A stretch of 59,776 nt of DNA from Gracilaria caudata (Eukaryota; Rhodophyta; Florideophyceae; Gracilariales; Gracilariaceae), in NCBI GenBank assembly GCA_030374735.1, contig JASCIV010000051.1:1-59776 (forward strand), given 5' to 3'. Shown here piece by piece: positions 45,290 through 56,049 of this stretch. The position numbers and the translations under genes were made by a program. Each line of letters begins with the position of its first letter. Within the stretch, counting starts at the first letter, position 1. The notes under the pieces are model-generated. The model had not been told where the DNA came from, made no database searches, and worked only from the letters and a program-made list of their open reading frames with translations.

Positions 45290-47660
45290 CTAGATAAAGC
45301 GGCTCCGGTAGTTGAACCTTGCGATGTAACCAAAACGCCAACGCCACATGTGAAGACAAGAAGTGCAACTTTTGAACGGAGCCTTGCGAATAATAGCGGC
45401 ATCAGAGACACCATCACATGCATGCAAAGCTAAAGCTTTATCAAACGTGAAAGACATGTTCTCTACAGAGATGTGATGGGTTTGCTCGTTACTGAGAGGC
45501 AATCTTCCGGCGCGTTCCGCTGCGATGGAGAGAGCTGCGCTGTTCTCCTCAACAGGGTGTGCTGAAGAGTCACGGTAAAGTGATGCAATGACGAGCAAAA
45601 CACGGTCGAAATCACCAGAGGTATTCCTGCAACGATTGCAGAGGCACACCGAGTGGCATGCGGCTTGATAACGGCGCGCTGGGTCACGGCAGGGAGCAGA
45701 TTTGCCGCGGCGAGTGCCCGGCGAGAGCGTGGCGAGTGCCCGGCGAGGGCACTGCGAGTCGGGCTCGACAACAAAAGAGAAGACAGCACTCTGGCGCTTC
45801 TGGGTGCCAATGATGCCAAACTACAGAAGTGATTCCGACAGAAATGCATACTTGGGCGAGAACGGTTCGAAAACGTTCTGACAAGCTGAATGCAGCTGTT
45901 TCTTGGCCAGCGGAAATCCGTTGACTTCCGACCGAACATGACCCGTCCTGATGCACTAAATCCAAAAAAATTGAGCCGTGCAACAAGGCTTTCCCGCGGT
46001 CACTTTTAGACACCTTCTTTTATTTTCGGACACTTTTTTGGCACTTCATAGTACCAATCTGACCTATAACCATCGTTCATTGTTCATTGGGAACGATTTG
46101 TGCGGATTTGTGCAGATAGAAAGGTGTTCAAATGCCGCTATGGCCGTGAGTAGCTTCGACGCGCTGGGTTGAGACAGCGTGCACAACAAACTCTGCAGTG
46201 AAGCCTCAGTACCGGCTTGACACACCGCCTTCGAAGGCGGAGTGCCAAGCCGTTCGTCCACGATGTGCATCATATGGATGCTGGGCTTGTTCCACTTCGA
46301 AAGCTCCACCATAGCGCGCATGAGTTTGATTTGATGCTGTGGCTTGCTTGATCTACGGACTCAGTGTGGCAACGCAAAAATCACCCTGCGGCATCCGTAA
46401 ACCTCCTTCGCGCCACTGTAGTGCGCGGAGGCGCGCCCGCTGTGCGCAGCGAGCCGCATCTCGAGCAATCTCGAGTAGGGCGTGCCCACCGCTGTGTAGT
46501 GCAGCTGCTGCAGCGTATCGCGAGCAGAAACAGAGGCAGCGCTGCGAGCATCACCCGTTGCGAGCGCAAAGTTAAACAACTGGGAACCAACGCGTCTGTC
46601 GAGCGATGCATGGAAATGTTTTCGATCTTCACGTAGCGGTGAGTGACGGCACCCTCGTGAGCATGCGCCCGAGCGCGTAGAGCGGCATCATCACGAGGCG
46701 AACCGCCGCAAACGACAGCGCATGCGACAGTAACGTGCTGCCGCCCACAAACTCCGTCACCACGAAAAACGAGCGTGTGGTGTCAAATGCCGTTTGCGTG
46801 CGCACAGTGCTTGGATGTGCCGTCAATGCGCTCAACATATGCTGCTCTCTGCTGGCAACCGCCGGCAGCACTCGTTGACATTCCAAACGTGTCTTGCTCA
46901 ACTCCTCCATAACAACGCTGCGCGAATTGCAACGGAGCCATTGACAGCTCGTTCAGCGCCAATTTGCCCTCGTCCACCAACATGTGCGTGCGAGTGTGAT
47001 GCATCTCACGCAGCGTGTGCATAAAATCAGGTCACCGCCTTGACCCACGGGAACCCGCACAGAGCTTAACTCAGCGCGAATGCCAAGATGACGCGATTGT
47101 AGTTTCTTTTCACGGCGCTACGCATTGCGCGGCGATAAGTTGAGATGTGGAGCACGACGGGCGTCGGTAAGGGTTGTAGACAGGATTTCGATGCCGCGCA
47201 GGGAGAGGCGCGCATTGGATACTGGCTGTGGGCAGTTCTGCGGCGCGATTGCTGATGTTGCCCAAATGTGTGCGCATGGGCAGTGTGACGTGGCCCTATG
47301 CACAACGCGCTCTCTCATGGAAGCGCTATGATGGCGCGCTGCAAAATGCGCTCATGTGCATGTGAACAGGCGCAAAGTGTTTCACGGAGCTTTCTGGAGG
47401 TGGGCGCGACAACGGCGCGCGAGCAATGCTTGCGCGCTAGCGGAGCGCAGCGGCGTGTGCGCAGTTTCCTGGCGGCCCGCGCTGCGGCAAAGCAGTCTCG
47501 ATTGGTTAGAGTGACGGCGTGGCGCGACGGCGAAGTTAGTGCGATTTCGTGAGGCGGGCGCGAAATCGAGTCGAATGGCCACCTTGCAGCAACATGAAGC
47601 AGCCAAGAACTTGAAATCAAGACACCTCGTCAACCGCATCAATTCTTCCTGCAATAATTT
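45290..47660. other. GC-rich unassigned region with gene-like - strand frames
   Basis: Composition is richer in GC than the surroundings. The - strand has consecutive shifted frames (45290-45649, 45463-45939, 45684-46013, 46064-46321, 46361-46579, 46629-46910, 46783-47022). One, near 46740-46870, contains HPSTVRTQTAFDTTRSFF, VVTEFVGGS and resembles the N-lobe hinge of a protein kinase, but without a glycine loop or HRD motif, so I do not call it. The plus strand also has frames of 90-102 codons. Repeat copy B lies at 45895-46000, and a 17-base unit GGCGAGTGCCCGGCGAG occurs twice near 45710. Confidence 0.3.
45895..46000 (-). repeat. Diverged repeat, copy B (pairs with 17215-17345)
   Basis: Reverse complement of copy A over about 95 bases. 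The - strand frame 45684-46013 encodes GSIFLDLVHQDGSCS, VGSQRISAGQETAAF, matching LNFLDLFNPDGTCP, AGGQRISIGHETADF of copy A, so the relation holds at protein level too. Confidence 0.6.
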
Positions 47661-47699
47661 TGGAGCTGGAAACATATACCACACCTAGACAAGAAACAC

Positions 47700-49037
47700 A
47701 GCCAGAAACCAAACACAACAAACTCGGACTGGATGTTCTTCGATGTTGCTCGAATACTCGTGAACACAGGTCGCGGGGACACGGCTGTGAGCATTTCGTC
47801 GAGAAAATAGCGTGCCTCGCGGCGGTTCTTGAGGCGGCTCTGAAAGTAAATGTGGGTCAATCATATTCGTCACCTCATCGGGTGCCAATAAGTTATCTAC
47901 CTTTCGCGGCGATGCTGCATTCAGAGTCCGCAATGGGTCGCTCGGAGAGAGCAGAAGCCGACATTGCGTTGTTGCGTCTGAAATTATCGCGCCTATCACA
48001 CTTAGAGCTGTTGTTCGAGATCATAACCATAGAATATTGGCCGATTTGTGGCGTGAGCGACCAAAGCTTCGCGCAGCTAGAGGTGGACGTCGTAGTAGAG
48101 GTAATCCAACATTCAATTCCCAACGAAATCGCGAGCCTAGCATAGCCGAGCAGTGATAGATAGGAGTGAAAGACAGTCTGAGAATAGAGCTCAAGCAAGT
48201 CCCAGATTTTGCTCTCGTCGGCTTTCTAAACTCAGGAAAGAGTACCTCGTTATACACCATACTTAATTATCGCCCAAACATTGCAGACTATCCCTTTACT
48301 ACGACTGTTCCTAACCTTGGTGTTGTGGATCGAGTTGAGGGCGGAAACGCCCTCGTTCTCGGTGATGTTCCTGGCTTGATTTAGGGTGCTCATCGCGTTG
48401 TGGGTATGGGTGTTCATTTTAAGACACATCTAACGGTCCGAAGTGGTTGTCCCTATACCCTACGAAACAGCTGACAATGTCATCAAAAGATAGAGCGCCA
48501 TTCGTCTCGACCGGGAGCTTTTTGATAAAACATCTCGTAAGAAAGAAAAATGTTGTTCTTCTCAAGAAGGCGGACATATCTGGAGCTCGTGAACGATGTC
48601 ACAATGGACTTAAGGAACACCTTGTCGAAGCTGTGGGAGGAAAGAGGAGAATAGCTATGGTCAGCGGAAAATCAAAGTTTAGATTGTCGGATATTATGCC
48701 TAAGCTCCAGGCGTTCGTGAATAATGTCGAGAACAGCAATAGTATTGTTGTCTCTCGGGAGATGATGAAAACTTCGGGCAGTCACCAGCAACAGTTGAAT
48801 ATCTCGCAGAGAGTCAATTCTGGATTGGTGGTTACACGGTCTACAGGCGTCTCAAATGACGAACTGGGACTACGTGGAGGGGATCGATCGCTTTCAGAAA
48901 ATGCTCTTGGCATCAATCGAATGCTCATTAAAGCTGGCGCGAATGATGGAGATTCAGTCATATATTTTGAGCGGCAGTTCGATTACTACAAAGAAGAGCA
49001 TGTCTATATCGCTGCTGCTGCCCTTCACGGATATTGA
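47700..49037 (+). pseudogene. obg: Obg-family GTPase (ObgC/CgtA type)
   Basis: Broken Obg GTPase, a ribosome assembly factor of bacteria and organelles, here probably plastid or mitochondrial. The glycine-rich Obg fold is recognisable from LSTFRGDAAFRVRNGS (about 47890) and ITLRAVVRDHNHRILADLW (about 47990) to ARGGRRSRGNPTFNSQRN (48080). The G domain follows: LRIELKQVPDFALVGF, LNSGKST as G1 (family GFPNAGKST), IADYPFTTTVPNLGVV as G2, LGDVPGLI as G3 followed by a TAG, GAHRVVGMG, and VVLLKKADI where NKxD should be. A C-terminal OCT domain is present in two frames: MTNWDYVEGIDRFQKML, then LIKAGANDGDSVIYFER and FDYY. Stops near 48140 and 48382 and several shifts inactivate it. The upstream limit is uncertain. 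Confidence 0.85.
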
Positions 49038-49507
49038 TGAATATTGAGGCTGAGCCTTGCAATATTCGTAAGCTCATCGCATTATCAGCGAGGAGATACA
49101 GCTTCTATATCTCTCGACACGTGCCAATTTCGGGACGGAGTCCAAAAGCTTAGACCGTGTAATTTCGAATCTTTCACATTTTTTGGCAGTTTTGCTCTCG
49201 AAACGAGTTCTGCAGGTCCTGCCATAAGCACATGATTAGAACTTGACTCCCATTCACTAGTCAGATAGCCGCCTAATATATGGATAACAGTTAGAACATC
49301 TTCTCAAGCAGAAAAAGCGGAAGCTTTTTCTGCTTGAACAGTTAACACAGCGGCGACGAGTACGGCCCAAGCGCCTGTTTCGCAAGGCCATTTTCCGTCC
49401 GAACCCTCATTTCTCTACAAACATATCGAAATCATTTTTGCTGTGCTGATATACGAACTTAATGCTTTTTCTTTTTTCTTTGTGAAAAGAAAGGGTGGTT
49501 CTCAAAG
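49038..49507. other. Intergenic region between convergent obg and dapF remnants
   Basis: No gene. Contains a perfect hairpin at 49304-49337 with matching eight-base direct repeats beside it. Confidence 0.6.
49304..49337. repeat. Perfect 15-bp hairpin with 4-base loop
   Basis: TCAAGCAGAAAAAGC, loop GGAA, then GCTTTTTCTGCTTGA. Just outside, AACAGTTA occurs at 49286-49293 and again at 49337-49344. The hairpin has no mismatch, unlike everything around it. Confidence 0.8.
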
Positions 49508-50095
49508 CTAGAACCAATTGCCTCTAGAGGAGAATCCAATATTGTAATGTACGTCTTTGGCAACGAACGTAATAGCGTGGGGATTTCCCATCGACACACA
49601 TGAAAACGTCCAATCTCTGCCTGCTAGACCTTTCAAGACGTCTTGATATTCATCTGCCGCAGAAGTATTAAACATCGTTGGGACCCTTTCGGGCTCAAGA
49701 ATCGGAGCTCCCATATCAACCTTCACCTTCTCCGATCCACTCTCCATCTGCCGAACGATTTTTCCAGCTCCAGTTTCCACTATACACTTCCCAATGGTAC
49801 GTCCATTGACAGGTACGTCAGCCGCAAAAAGTGCTAAGCAACGAATTCCGTTCCCACACGTCTCTGGTGCAGTGCCGTCATTCCAAAGTGGTTTTTTTCG
49901 GAGGGAGAAGATATATAACCCCGTCTGCACCGACTCCCGTATTGCGATTGCAAACTGCTTTCGCTCCAGTTGGGGTTAAAACTGGTGCTGAGGAATGTCT
50001 GTTATCGATCAATACAAAGTGGTTTCCATGTCCATTATATTTTAGAAATGCAACCATGGACGCCTCTGTGGCTCGCGCTAAGTTTTACCGCGATA
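49508..50095 (-). pseudogene. dapF: Diaminopimelate epimerase, N-terminal half
   Basis: N-terminal half of the enzyme that converts LL- to meso-diaminopimelate on the way to lysine, a plastid pathway in algae and plants. From about 50060, MVAFLKYNGHGNHFVLIDNR, then NRNTGVGADGVIY. After one shift WNDGTAPETCGNGIRCLALF holds the first catalytic cysteine, followed by CIVETGAGKIVRQM, KVDMGAPILEPERVP and CVSMGNPHAITFV. The frame ends at 49508, at the position where the second domain with the partner cysteine (CGTGA motif) should begin; nothing of it is seen downstream. So this is a truncated copy with one frameshift, otherwise well preserved. A TAA lies upstream of the N-terminus, so any transit peptide is lost or in another frame. 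Confidence 0.9.
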
Positions 50096-51640
50096 TTGCG
50101 TACTCTTGAATCGTGCCCTTCAGTGCGAAGACAAAAAAGTTAAAGAAAACTGCGAGTGTTGTCCGAATATTGGTATTGCTGAAGTTGCAAAAGTTAGAGG
50201 CTAAGGCCCAAAAGAACTTGATGAAAGCTGTTGTACCATGATTCGATTCGATGGCTACAACTTTCTTTGCTACTGGGTTTAACGAAAGCCGAATATTTGT
50301 TGTGCAGGGTTTCCGAACAAGTTACAGAAGCCGACAACGAAAGACCGACAACGAAAGACCGAGGTCCAAGACCTCTTGTTCCAATCCCAAAAAACCTAGT
50401 GTAATTTAGTCACTCTGTGGCTCGGACGATGTCGTGCATGGAAAAGGTTTCACTGCTAACCGTGCCAGGATGTGGGAGGTCAATCCTTGGAAAGACTCTT
50501 TCCGAAAGAGAGCAACAATCTCAGATCGGGTATATTTGCCGAACGAACGAAAAATCGCTGGATGGGGCAGGAATTAATGGATTCTTCTAACCGAAAACCC
50601 GCAGCAAAATTGGCGTTTTATTTGAGATGATCGAGAAAATACGGCGAGTCAAATGTAAGATCCACGTCGTTAGAGACGAAGGTACGAGCTGAACAGCGCA
50701 AAGTTGCATTTTCTGCCATTCGAAAAGCTCTTGCGAAGGTGTCCACCACGAGAAGCATAGCCACACGAGAGCTGCTTTGAAGGTTTCTAAACAAACAAAA
50801 CACTCATAAGCTATCAGGGACAATCGAAAGGGTACAAAACTCGTAGGGTAAAAATCGTTCCCAGCAAAAAGTTGTGCACTTAAACTGATTTCGATCTTCA
50901 TAGGATTTTCAATTTCTTGGCTGTCCACTTTCATTATACTAAGTCGGTGCGTCATTGAATCTTCAATACATCAAAATCCGACAACAATCTATTGAACTCA
51001 ATTTTTCTAAAAATTTCAATCCATTGAAGATATCTTGGACATCAACGAAAATCAGCTGAGATACAGAAAGGTGAGAGAGTATTCTATGACGAAAAGTTTT
51101 GCCTGGGGTTGCTTTCATGCCAAAGATATCAACATCACGTTCCAAACATGTTTTCACACCACGGAAACTCTATCCGAAAGCTGATCCTCCCCTTTACTAC
51201 ATACGACCATCGCGCAGTATTGCCCCTATGAACAGTGATTCTGAGCCGTGCATGGCCGAAAGTATGCCTTGATTTATTCCAAAAAAATTCTTTTAGGATC
51301 AACATACGGGCGGCACGTGGCCACTGGGCAAGCGGCAAGAACTTCAAAAGTCTTCTCTGCATCATTATCTTACCAATTATGGGACCAAATTTCCCCGCAC
51401 TCCAAAATGTGGACGCAATGCAAACGCGATTGGACGGAGTCCGTGTTTATTTCGGCCATTCATATGTCTCCCCACAGATCACGGCCCTCTTTGGTACTTT
51501 TGGTTCCAACACCGACGCTTTTTCGGCACCTCGACGTGCGATGACCATTACAACATCTCGGTCACAGGGCCACCCCAAGAGCATTTGCGCCTTATCGCAT
51601 TCGCTCCCGTCCAGCAAATTTTTGTATCATGTCACCTCAG
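50096..51640. other. No recognised gene
   Basis: The longest frames are 50587-50955 (-, 122 codons, with LVWLCFSWWTPSQELFEW) and 51235-51741 (+, 168 codons). Neither shows a known motif. The second runs into the sigma-factor leader and may include part of it. A 14-base direct repeat GACAACGAAAGACC occurs twice near 50335-50360. Confidence 0.35.
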
Positions 51641-53283
51641 TATCGGCCCCGTTGTTAGCGCGATGCTTCCTTCGTCCCTATCGACTTCGCGACGCAGTCT
51701 CTGCTGCCTCCGTACGCGAGGATCCTTCGAGCTTGTTGTGATCATCTGCGCTTCGGTCACGCCTCGCTTGCCGCTCCGATGGTTGAGGTCGGTCACGCCT
51801 CGCTTGCCGCTCCGATGGTTGAGGCCGACTGCTGCGCCTAGTGAATCGCGCTCACCGCCGCGGAAGATACGTTGGTCCTCGGCGTCTCTGCCATTTCTTG
51901 TCGAACACACGTGCACAGACGATGCCTTCCGCGACGCTGCCTGACATGCTGTAACACGGACGGGACGTTCGTCATCGCCGCCCACACAAAGAGGCACCTC
52001 GAGGCCCTCTGTTGATGCCGATGTGCGGCCGATGATGCTGCATAGATGGGGAATGACGTCTTCCTGCAACAAAAGCTTCGGAAGCGACAGGGGGAGAAAA
52101 ATTGTCGAAAGCAAATGCCCGCCGCAAAGACGTGTCGCACCCAGAAGCGCATGCGCTCGCCCGTTCGACCTCGTGCGCGCAATGTATCGAGCGCGCTCAA
52201 GGATACCTTCCAGATGTACATGGAGGAGATTTCGAGAAAGAACCGGTTGACATAGGCTCAGGTTGTTAAACTGGCTGCCCAGATACAGGCCACCGTCGCT
52301 GTGGAAGACGTGTAACGCGCGTTCAAGCGTGCGTTGGGGCGTAGGCCTCTCGTTGATGAGCTTGCGAAATATCTTGGCGTGTCGAAAACACAAGGTGCGC
52401 CGTACCATTTTTGAAGGGCACTGCTGCCAAGAACACCTTGGTATCCGCCAATCTTCGCCTCGTCACCAGCGTCGCTAGAAAGGTTGCCTCCTCCAAGACC
52501 AGCAGTGGAATCGGCATTGCGCTGGACGATATGGTTCAGGAGGATAGTGTGGGCCTCATTCGTGCGGCAGAAAAATTCGACTCCTCAAGAGGCTATAGGT
52601 TTTCCACTTACGCTACATGGTGGATACGAGCGTACTTCAAGAGATCTATAACTACTCATAACCGCAGCATCAAGATACTGAGTACCGTTATTGATGAATA
52701 TGCTCGCATTCGGAAAGAGTATTCGCGCTTGCCTGAGTCTGGCTTTACTGCACCCACACAGGAACAAGTCGCAAAACAGCTCGAAATCACCGCAGCCAAG
52801 TTACGCTTCGTTGTCAATGTTGTTTCACGCAAACCAATCTCTCTTGACCTGAGCTTCGGGCCTTCAGACGATCCTTCCGGGTCCCGCTCTCTTGCCGAAG
52901 TCGTCGAAGGAGATGCTCATGTCGAGGAAAGACTGGTCGAAGCTTATTAGAAGCAATAACTGGACTTAGAACTGCATCAGTGTCTACGACCTCTGAAAAG
53001 AGCGGTAATTCGATTGCGCTTCGGTCTGGAAGACGGCCAACCGCGACTGCTGCGCGAGACTGGCGAGCTGCTGGCACTTTCGAAGGAAAGAATTCGCCAA
53101 TTCATGTTTCGTGCCTTGCCTAAGATGAAGACTCCGGAGATACAACGAATGCTAACCGATGCTGCTTCGCGCCAAACCTACGCATTGAACAGTTCAGTTC
53201 AACGATTTGAGTTTTCCATTCTGTTTTTTTGTTCGCTCAGAAGTGCCAGTGTTAACGAACAGCATTCAGTGACACATTTTTGA
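51641..53283 (+). pseudogene. Plastid-type sigma-70 RNA polymerase factor
   Basis: Broken sigma-70 factor, nucleus-encoded in algae and plants to direct the plastid RNA polymerase to promoters. The upstream part (51641-52150) is unconserved and contains a perfect 36-base tandem repeat; it could encode a transit peptide and spacer. Region 1.2 starts near 52195 (DTFQMYMEEISRKNRL). Then GTAAKNTLVSANLRLVTSVA begins region 2, followed by DMVQEDSVGLIRAAEKFD, FSTYATWWIRAYFKRSI for -10 recognition, region 3 (TQEQVAKQLEITAAKLRF) and, after two stops near 52950, region 4 with VIRLRFGLEDG and the -35 helix LALSKERIRQFMFRALPK. All core regions are present. A 179-codon frame (52411-52950) is intact; the rest is shifted. 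Conservation ends near 53171. Confidence 0.9.
51754..51825 (+). repeat. 36-bp tandem repeat, two copies, one difference
   Basis: CGGTCACGCCTCGCTTGCCG and the following 16 bases occur at 51754-51789 and again at 51790-51825, differing only at the last base. Period 36 is 12 codons; the sigma frame would read GHASLAAPMVEV twice. Confidence 0.85.
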
Positions 53284-53614
53284 AATTGGGCTTGTACATG
53301 TACATTTCTGTCTAGACTACCAGCTAAGTGAAAGCTTAGCACCGCTCATTGACATTGACAACTGGTTTCTCTTTTTCTCTCTCTGCCGGGCTATGTTTCT
53401 CAGCTGAATGCCAGCAACAGGTCTACATTCACCATCGGGCTCAATTCACTCTGGCTCATCTGTGAAAACGAGAGGGTAATTGTATAATCGTTCCATTCTT
53501 TAGTTTTGTAACGAACCGTGGTTCGCAGTGTATTCGTCGTGTACTTGACCACGCATTGCTCTCCTAATGAGTAAGGATAAGTGGCACAATACACAAGCAA
53601 TAGAACACATTCGT
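53284..53614. other. Intergenic, no gene seen
   Basis: 330 bases between the convergent sigma-factor and folylpolyglutamate synthase remnants. One - strand frame of 66 codons, otherwise nothing. Confidence 0.5.
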
Positions 53615-55036
53615 TTATGTGTGTAAAGGGACATAATGTATAGATGGTGCACCTATTGTTCCTGTTATCCCTGGTGCAGCTCTCTCAGCATCGGCAGCAA
53701 CCGTCCAGCCAGATAAAACGACCCGAGGATTACCAACGTTGTTCCTTTCGCGCACGCTTCTTGAATTGTTGCATGCAGGGAGTCTTCTCCGACTTCTACT
53801 ACCGTGCTCATTCATCCCGCGCAAAGCTTGTCCCGGTTGAGCTGGTGACACATATTTTTCACTTTGCCCAGCAGATGTTGCGAACACTTTCGAGGCTTCA
53901 GAGGCCACTACTTTGCATATTGCATCACGGTTCTTGTCTTTACCAAGACCGAGCACAATGGCTGGAATGCGGCCATTATTATGAGTTTCATGCAATACTT
54001 GGGCGACACTTTCTTCCGTGTGAGTAGCGTCGAGAATAATGGACACCGTTGATCCTTCGCACGCAACTTGAAAGCTTTCTGATTTTGCAGGTAATTGTGA
54101 TAATGCTGAGGTACCAAGCTGAAGTGGCAGTAATTCCTCGCCGCTCATATGGGGCAGCACTCAATGTGAGCAACTTGTTCGAGAGCTTTTCGGGCCAATT
54201 GCAGGTTCCAGTCAAATAATGACGAGTCTGGGTTAGGCGGACAATAATGAACTGTTGCCAGCGGCGATACACTCGAGGCTTCTGCCGCAAATATGTGAGC
54301 CAGTTTATTGTCGTCTTCGAGGCCACAAACGCACTGCGATGATGGGGCTATGATACCTGCCTTCTCATAGGCTATGTCTCTCAGAGTGGGGCCGATGATG
54401 TCCGCGTGTTCTAGTTGAATGTTATGATGACGCTCATCGGCGCAGATAACACCTTTGTAGAGTCTAGACGTGCACCCATCCCCACTTCCACGACAGCCCA
54501 TTCCACTTTGCTGTAGTGCATACCAAGCAACCCCATGGCCGAGATGACGTCACACCAAGTTGCTTCCTGAATCAGTTGAGGCTTTTCTCTCGACGCGTCG
54601 AGGACCTCCTCTAGTGACCTTTGAAGTAGTTCGTCCCCAATTGGAACACCGTCTACTTCTTTGCGTTCGTTCACCACCTCAACGTGAGGGCTAGTGTATG
54701 TTCCCACAGGTGCATTAATGAACTGTGCATGGCGCAAACCAGCGGCGATCAAAGTGGCCACGGATCCTTTTCCTTTCCAGCCAGTGACAAGAACCCAGAG
54801 AAGGACTCTTGCGGGTTTCGGAGGCGATCGAGAAGCTTTTTGGCTGGAACCGCAGATACCCTCATCAAGAAGTCTTCCTCAGGGCTTTTACGACGTCGAA
54901 TTTCCCAGTGAACTACATTTTCAAGACGATAGAGCAACTGCTGCAGTGCTGAAGAGTGTTTCTTAGCACTCGGGAAAGGCCGAATGAAACTCATGATAGA
55001 TAATCGTAGTTTGCCGAAGCTCTTCGCTGGTTGCAT
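53615..55036 (-). pseudogene. folC: Folylpolyglutamate / dihydrofolate synthase
   Basis: Broken Mur-ligase-family enzyme that adds glutamate to folates. From the ATG at 55036: a helical N-terminus, LLDRLRNPQESFSGFL, then in the next frame VTGWKGKGSVATLIAAGL, the P-loop region (family GTNGKGS). Next come GTYTSPHVEVVNERKEVDGV, the conserved YTSPH folate-loop motif, WAVVEVGMGARLDSTKVL with the metal-binding region, and, after another shift, RDIAYEKAGII. The C-terminal domain reads VSIILDATHTEESVAQVL (family LDGAHNP) and IVLGLGKDKNRDAI. The order and 1.4-kb size match the family. Three frameshifts break it; substitutions at the P-loop (Trp, Lys) and the DGAHNP motif suggest loss of constraint. 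Compartment unknown. Confidence 0.9.
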
Positions 55037-56049
55037 TCACAACTTGCAGCTGAAATGACTTCTGGATCTAAGTGATGGATGCGACCTTCCTGTCTCCTGG
55101 AATTGTGATCTCGTTGTCAGCACAGACGACGACTACGGGTTCGCATGAATAGGGGGAGTTTGAGCCGATCCTTGGCTGTAACGCGTTTTTGAGAGATTGC
55201 GACTGGCAATCAAAGCCGGTTCAGTCATGCGCAGAGATTGCCAAAGGTGGGACTACTGTTACTCAAGACAAGCGACAGAAAGTGCCGAAGCTTGGCGTGC
55301 TTGTACGACGAGGTGAGGGAAGGCCAGTGCGCGTTTTGTACGAGCGTTCGAACCATTCTCGAGAAAAAGTCAGCTCTTCAACTAGGAGGCTCCAAGTTGG
55401 TGGTACCAAACGTACATGTGTGTTCAGTGAACACTGTTCTAAGTAATGAAAAAATTACTGATGCAACTTGCAAGCTCCCTTGTATTCTGGACTCCACGTG
55501 AGCCAGCGAAGATCTGACCGTGAGATTGAAGCGCACACTCTGAACACTCGGTGCAGTAAATACGCGCTTTTGCCATCTTTTGTTAACAGATTCTTCTCAC
55601 GGTGTCAACGTTCGCTGGCTGACTGAAAAGCCTGTTCCAATTGCAAGAGCTGTTTTGCTTTTAACAGAGCACTTGCTTAAAAAGCCGTACACGAGTTTCA
55701 CGAAGGCACTTGGATATTGCGTTTTGAACTTGAGACCGGGTTCACCTCGTTCCCGAGCAGGCTGAACAGCTGTACGTAAGGGACAAGATCGAGGTCAGTG
55801 TTCTCAGAGTGGTGAGCGGATCTGAAGGAAAGTTCTCGTCATCACGAAGAACGCGACAACGCAGCAACTATGGTCCAAGTTGATATTATTGAACGGAATA
55901 TGATGAAATGACGCAAAAAGTGCTCAGAATGTCCATACCTATCTTGCTCGTTATTCAAGGTATGAAGACCGAGAGTGAAATGTAATTGTTGAACGGATGG
56001 ATACAATCGAAAAAATCGCAGGGCTCGAGCGGTGCTGTGTACAAGAATG
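55037..56049. other. No recognised gene
   Basis: Plus-strand frames at 55189-55446, 55238-55501 and 55580-55765 have protein-like content, including CAFCTSVRTILEKKSALQLG and VRWLTEKPVPIARAVLLL, and may be parts of one shifted gene. I do not recognise a family. Confidence 0.35.

Noticed and set aside
45700..45760. GGCGAGTGCCCGGCGAG pair as a minisatellite
   Set aside because: Two imperfectly spaced copies, no further units.
46629..46910. Protein kinase gene
   Set aside because: Only a hinge-like VVTEFVGGS stretch is seen; no glycine loop, catalytic lysine, HRD or DFG motif in any frame.
50330..50365. Tandem GACAACGAAAGACC as a functional repeat
   Set aside because: Two copies only, in a stretch without genes or structure; common chance slippage.
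51632..52408. 258-codon - strand frame as a gene
   Set aside because: It lies antisense to the sigma-factor leader and region 1.2 and its composition fits a shadow of that gene.
4500..55036. Processed retrocopies of mRNAs
   Set aside because: Introns remain in aroDE and thiolase, and no A-tails or target duplications flank the genes.
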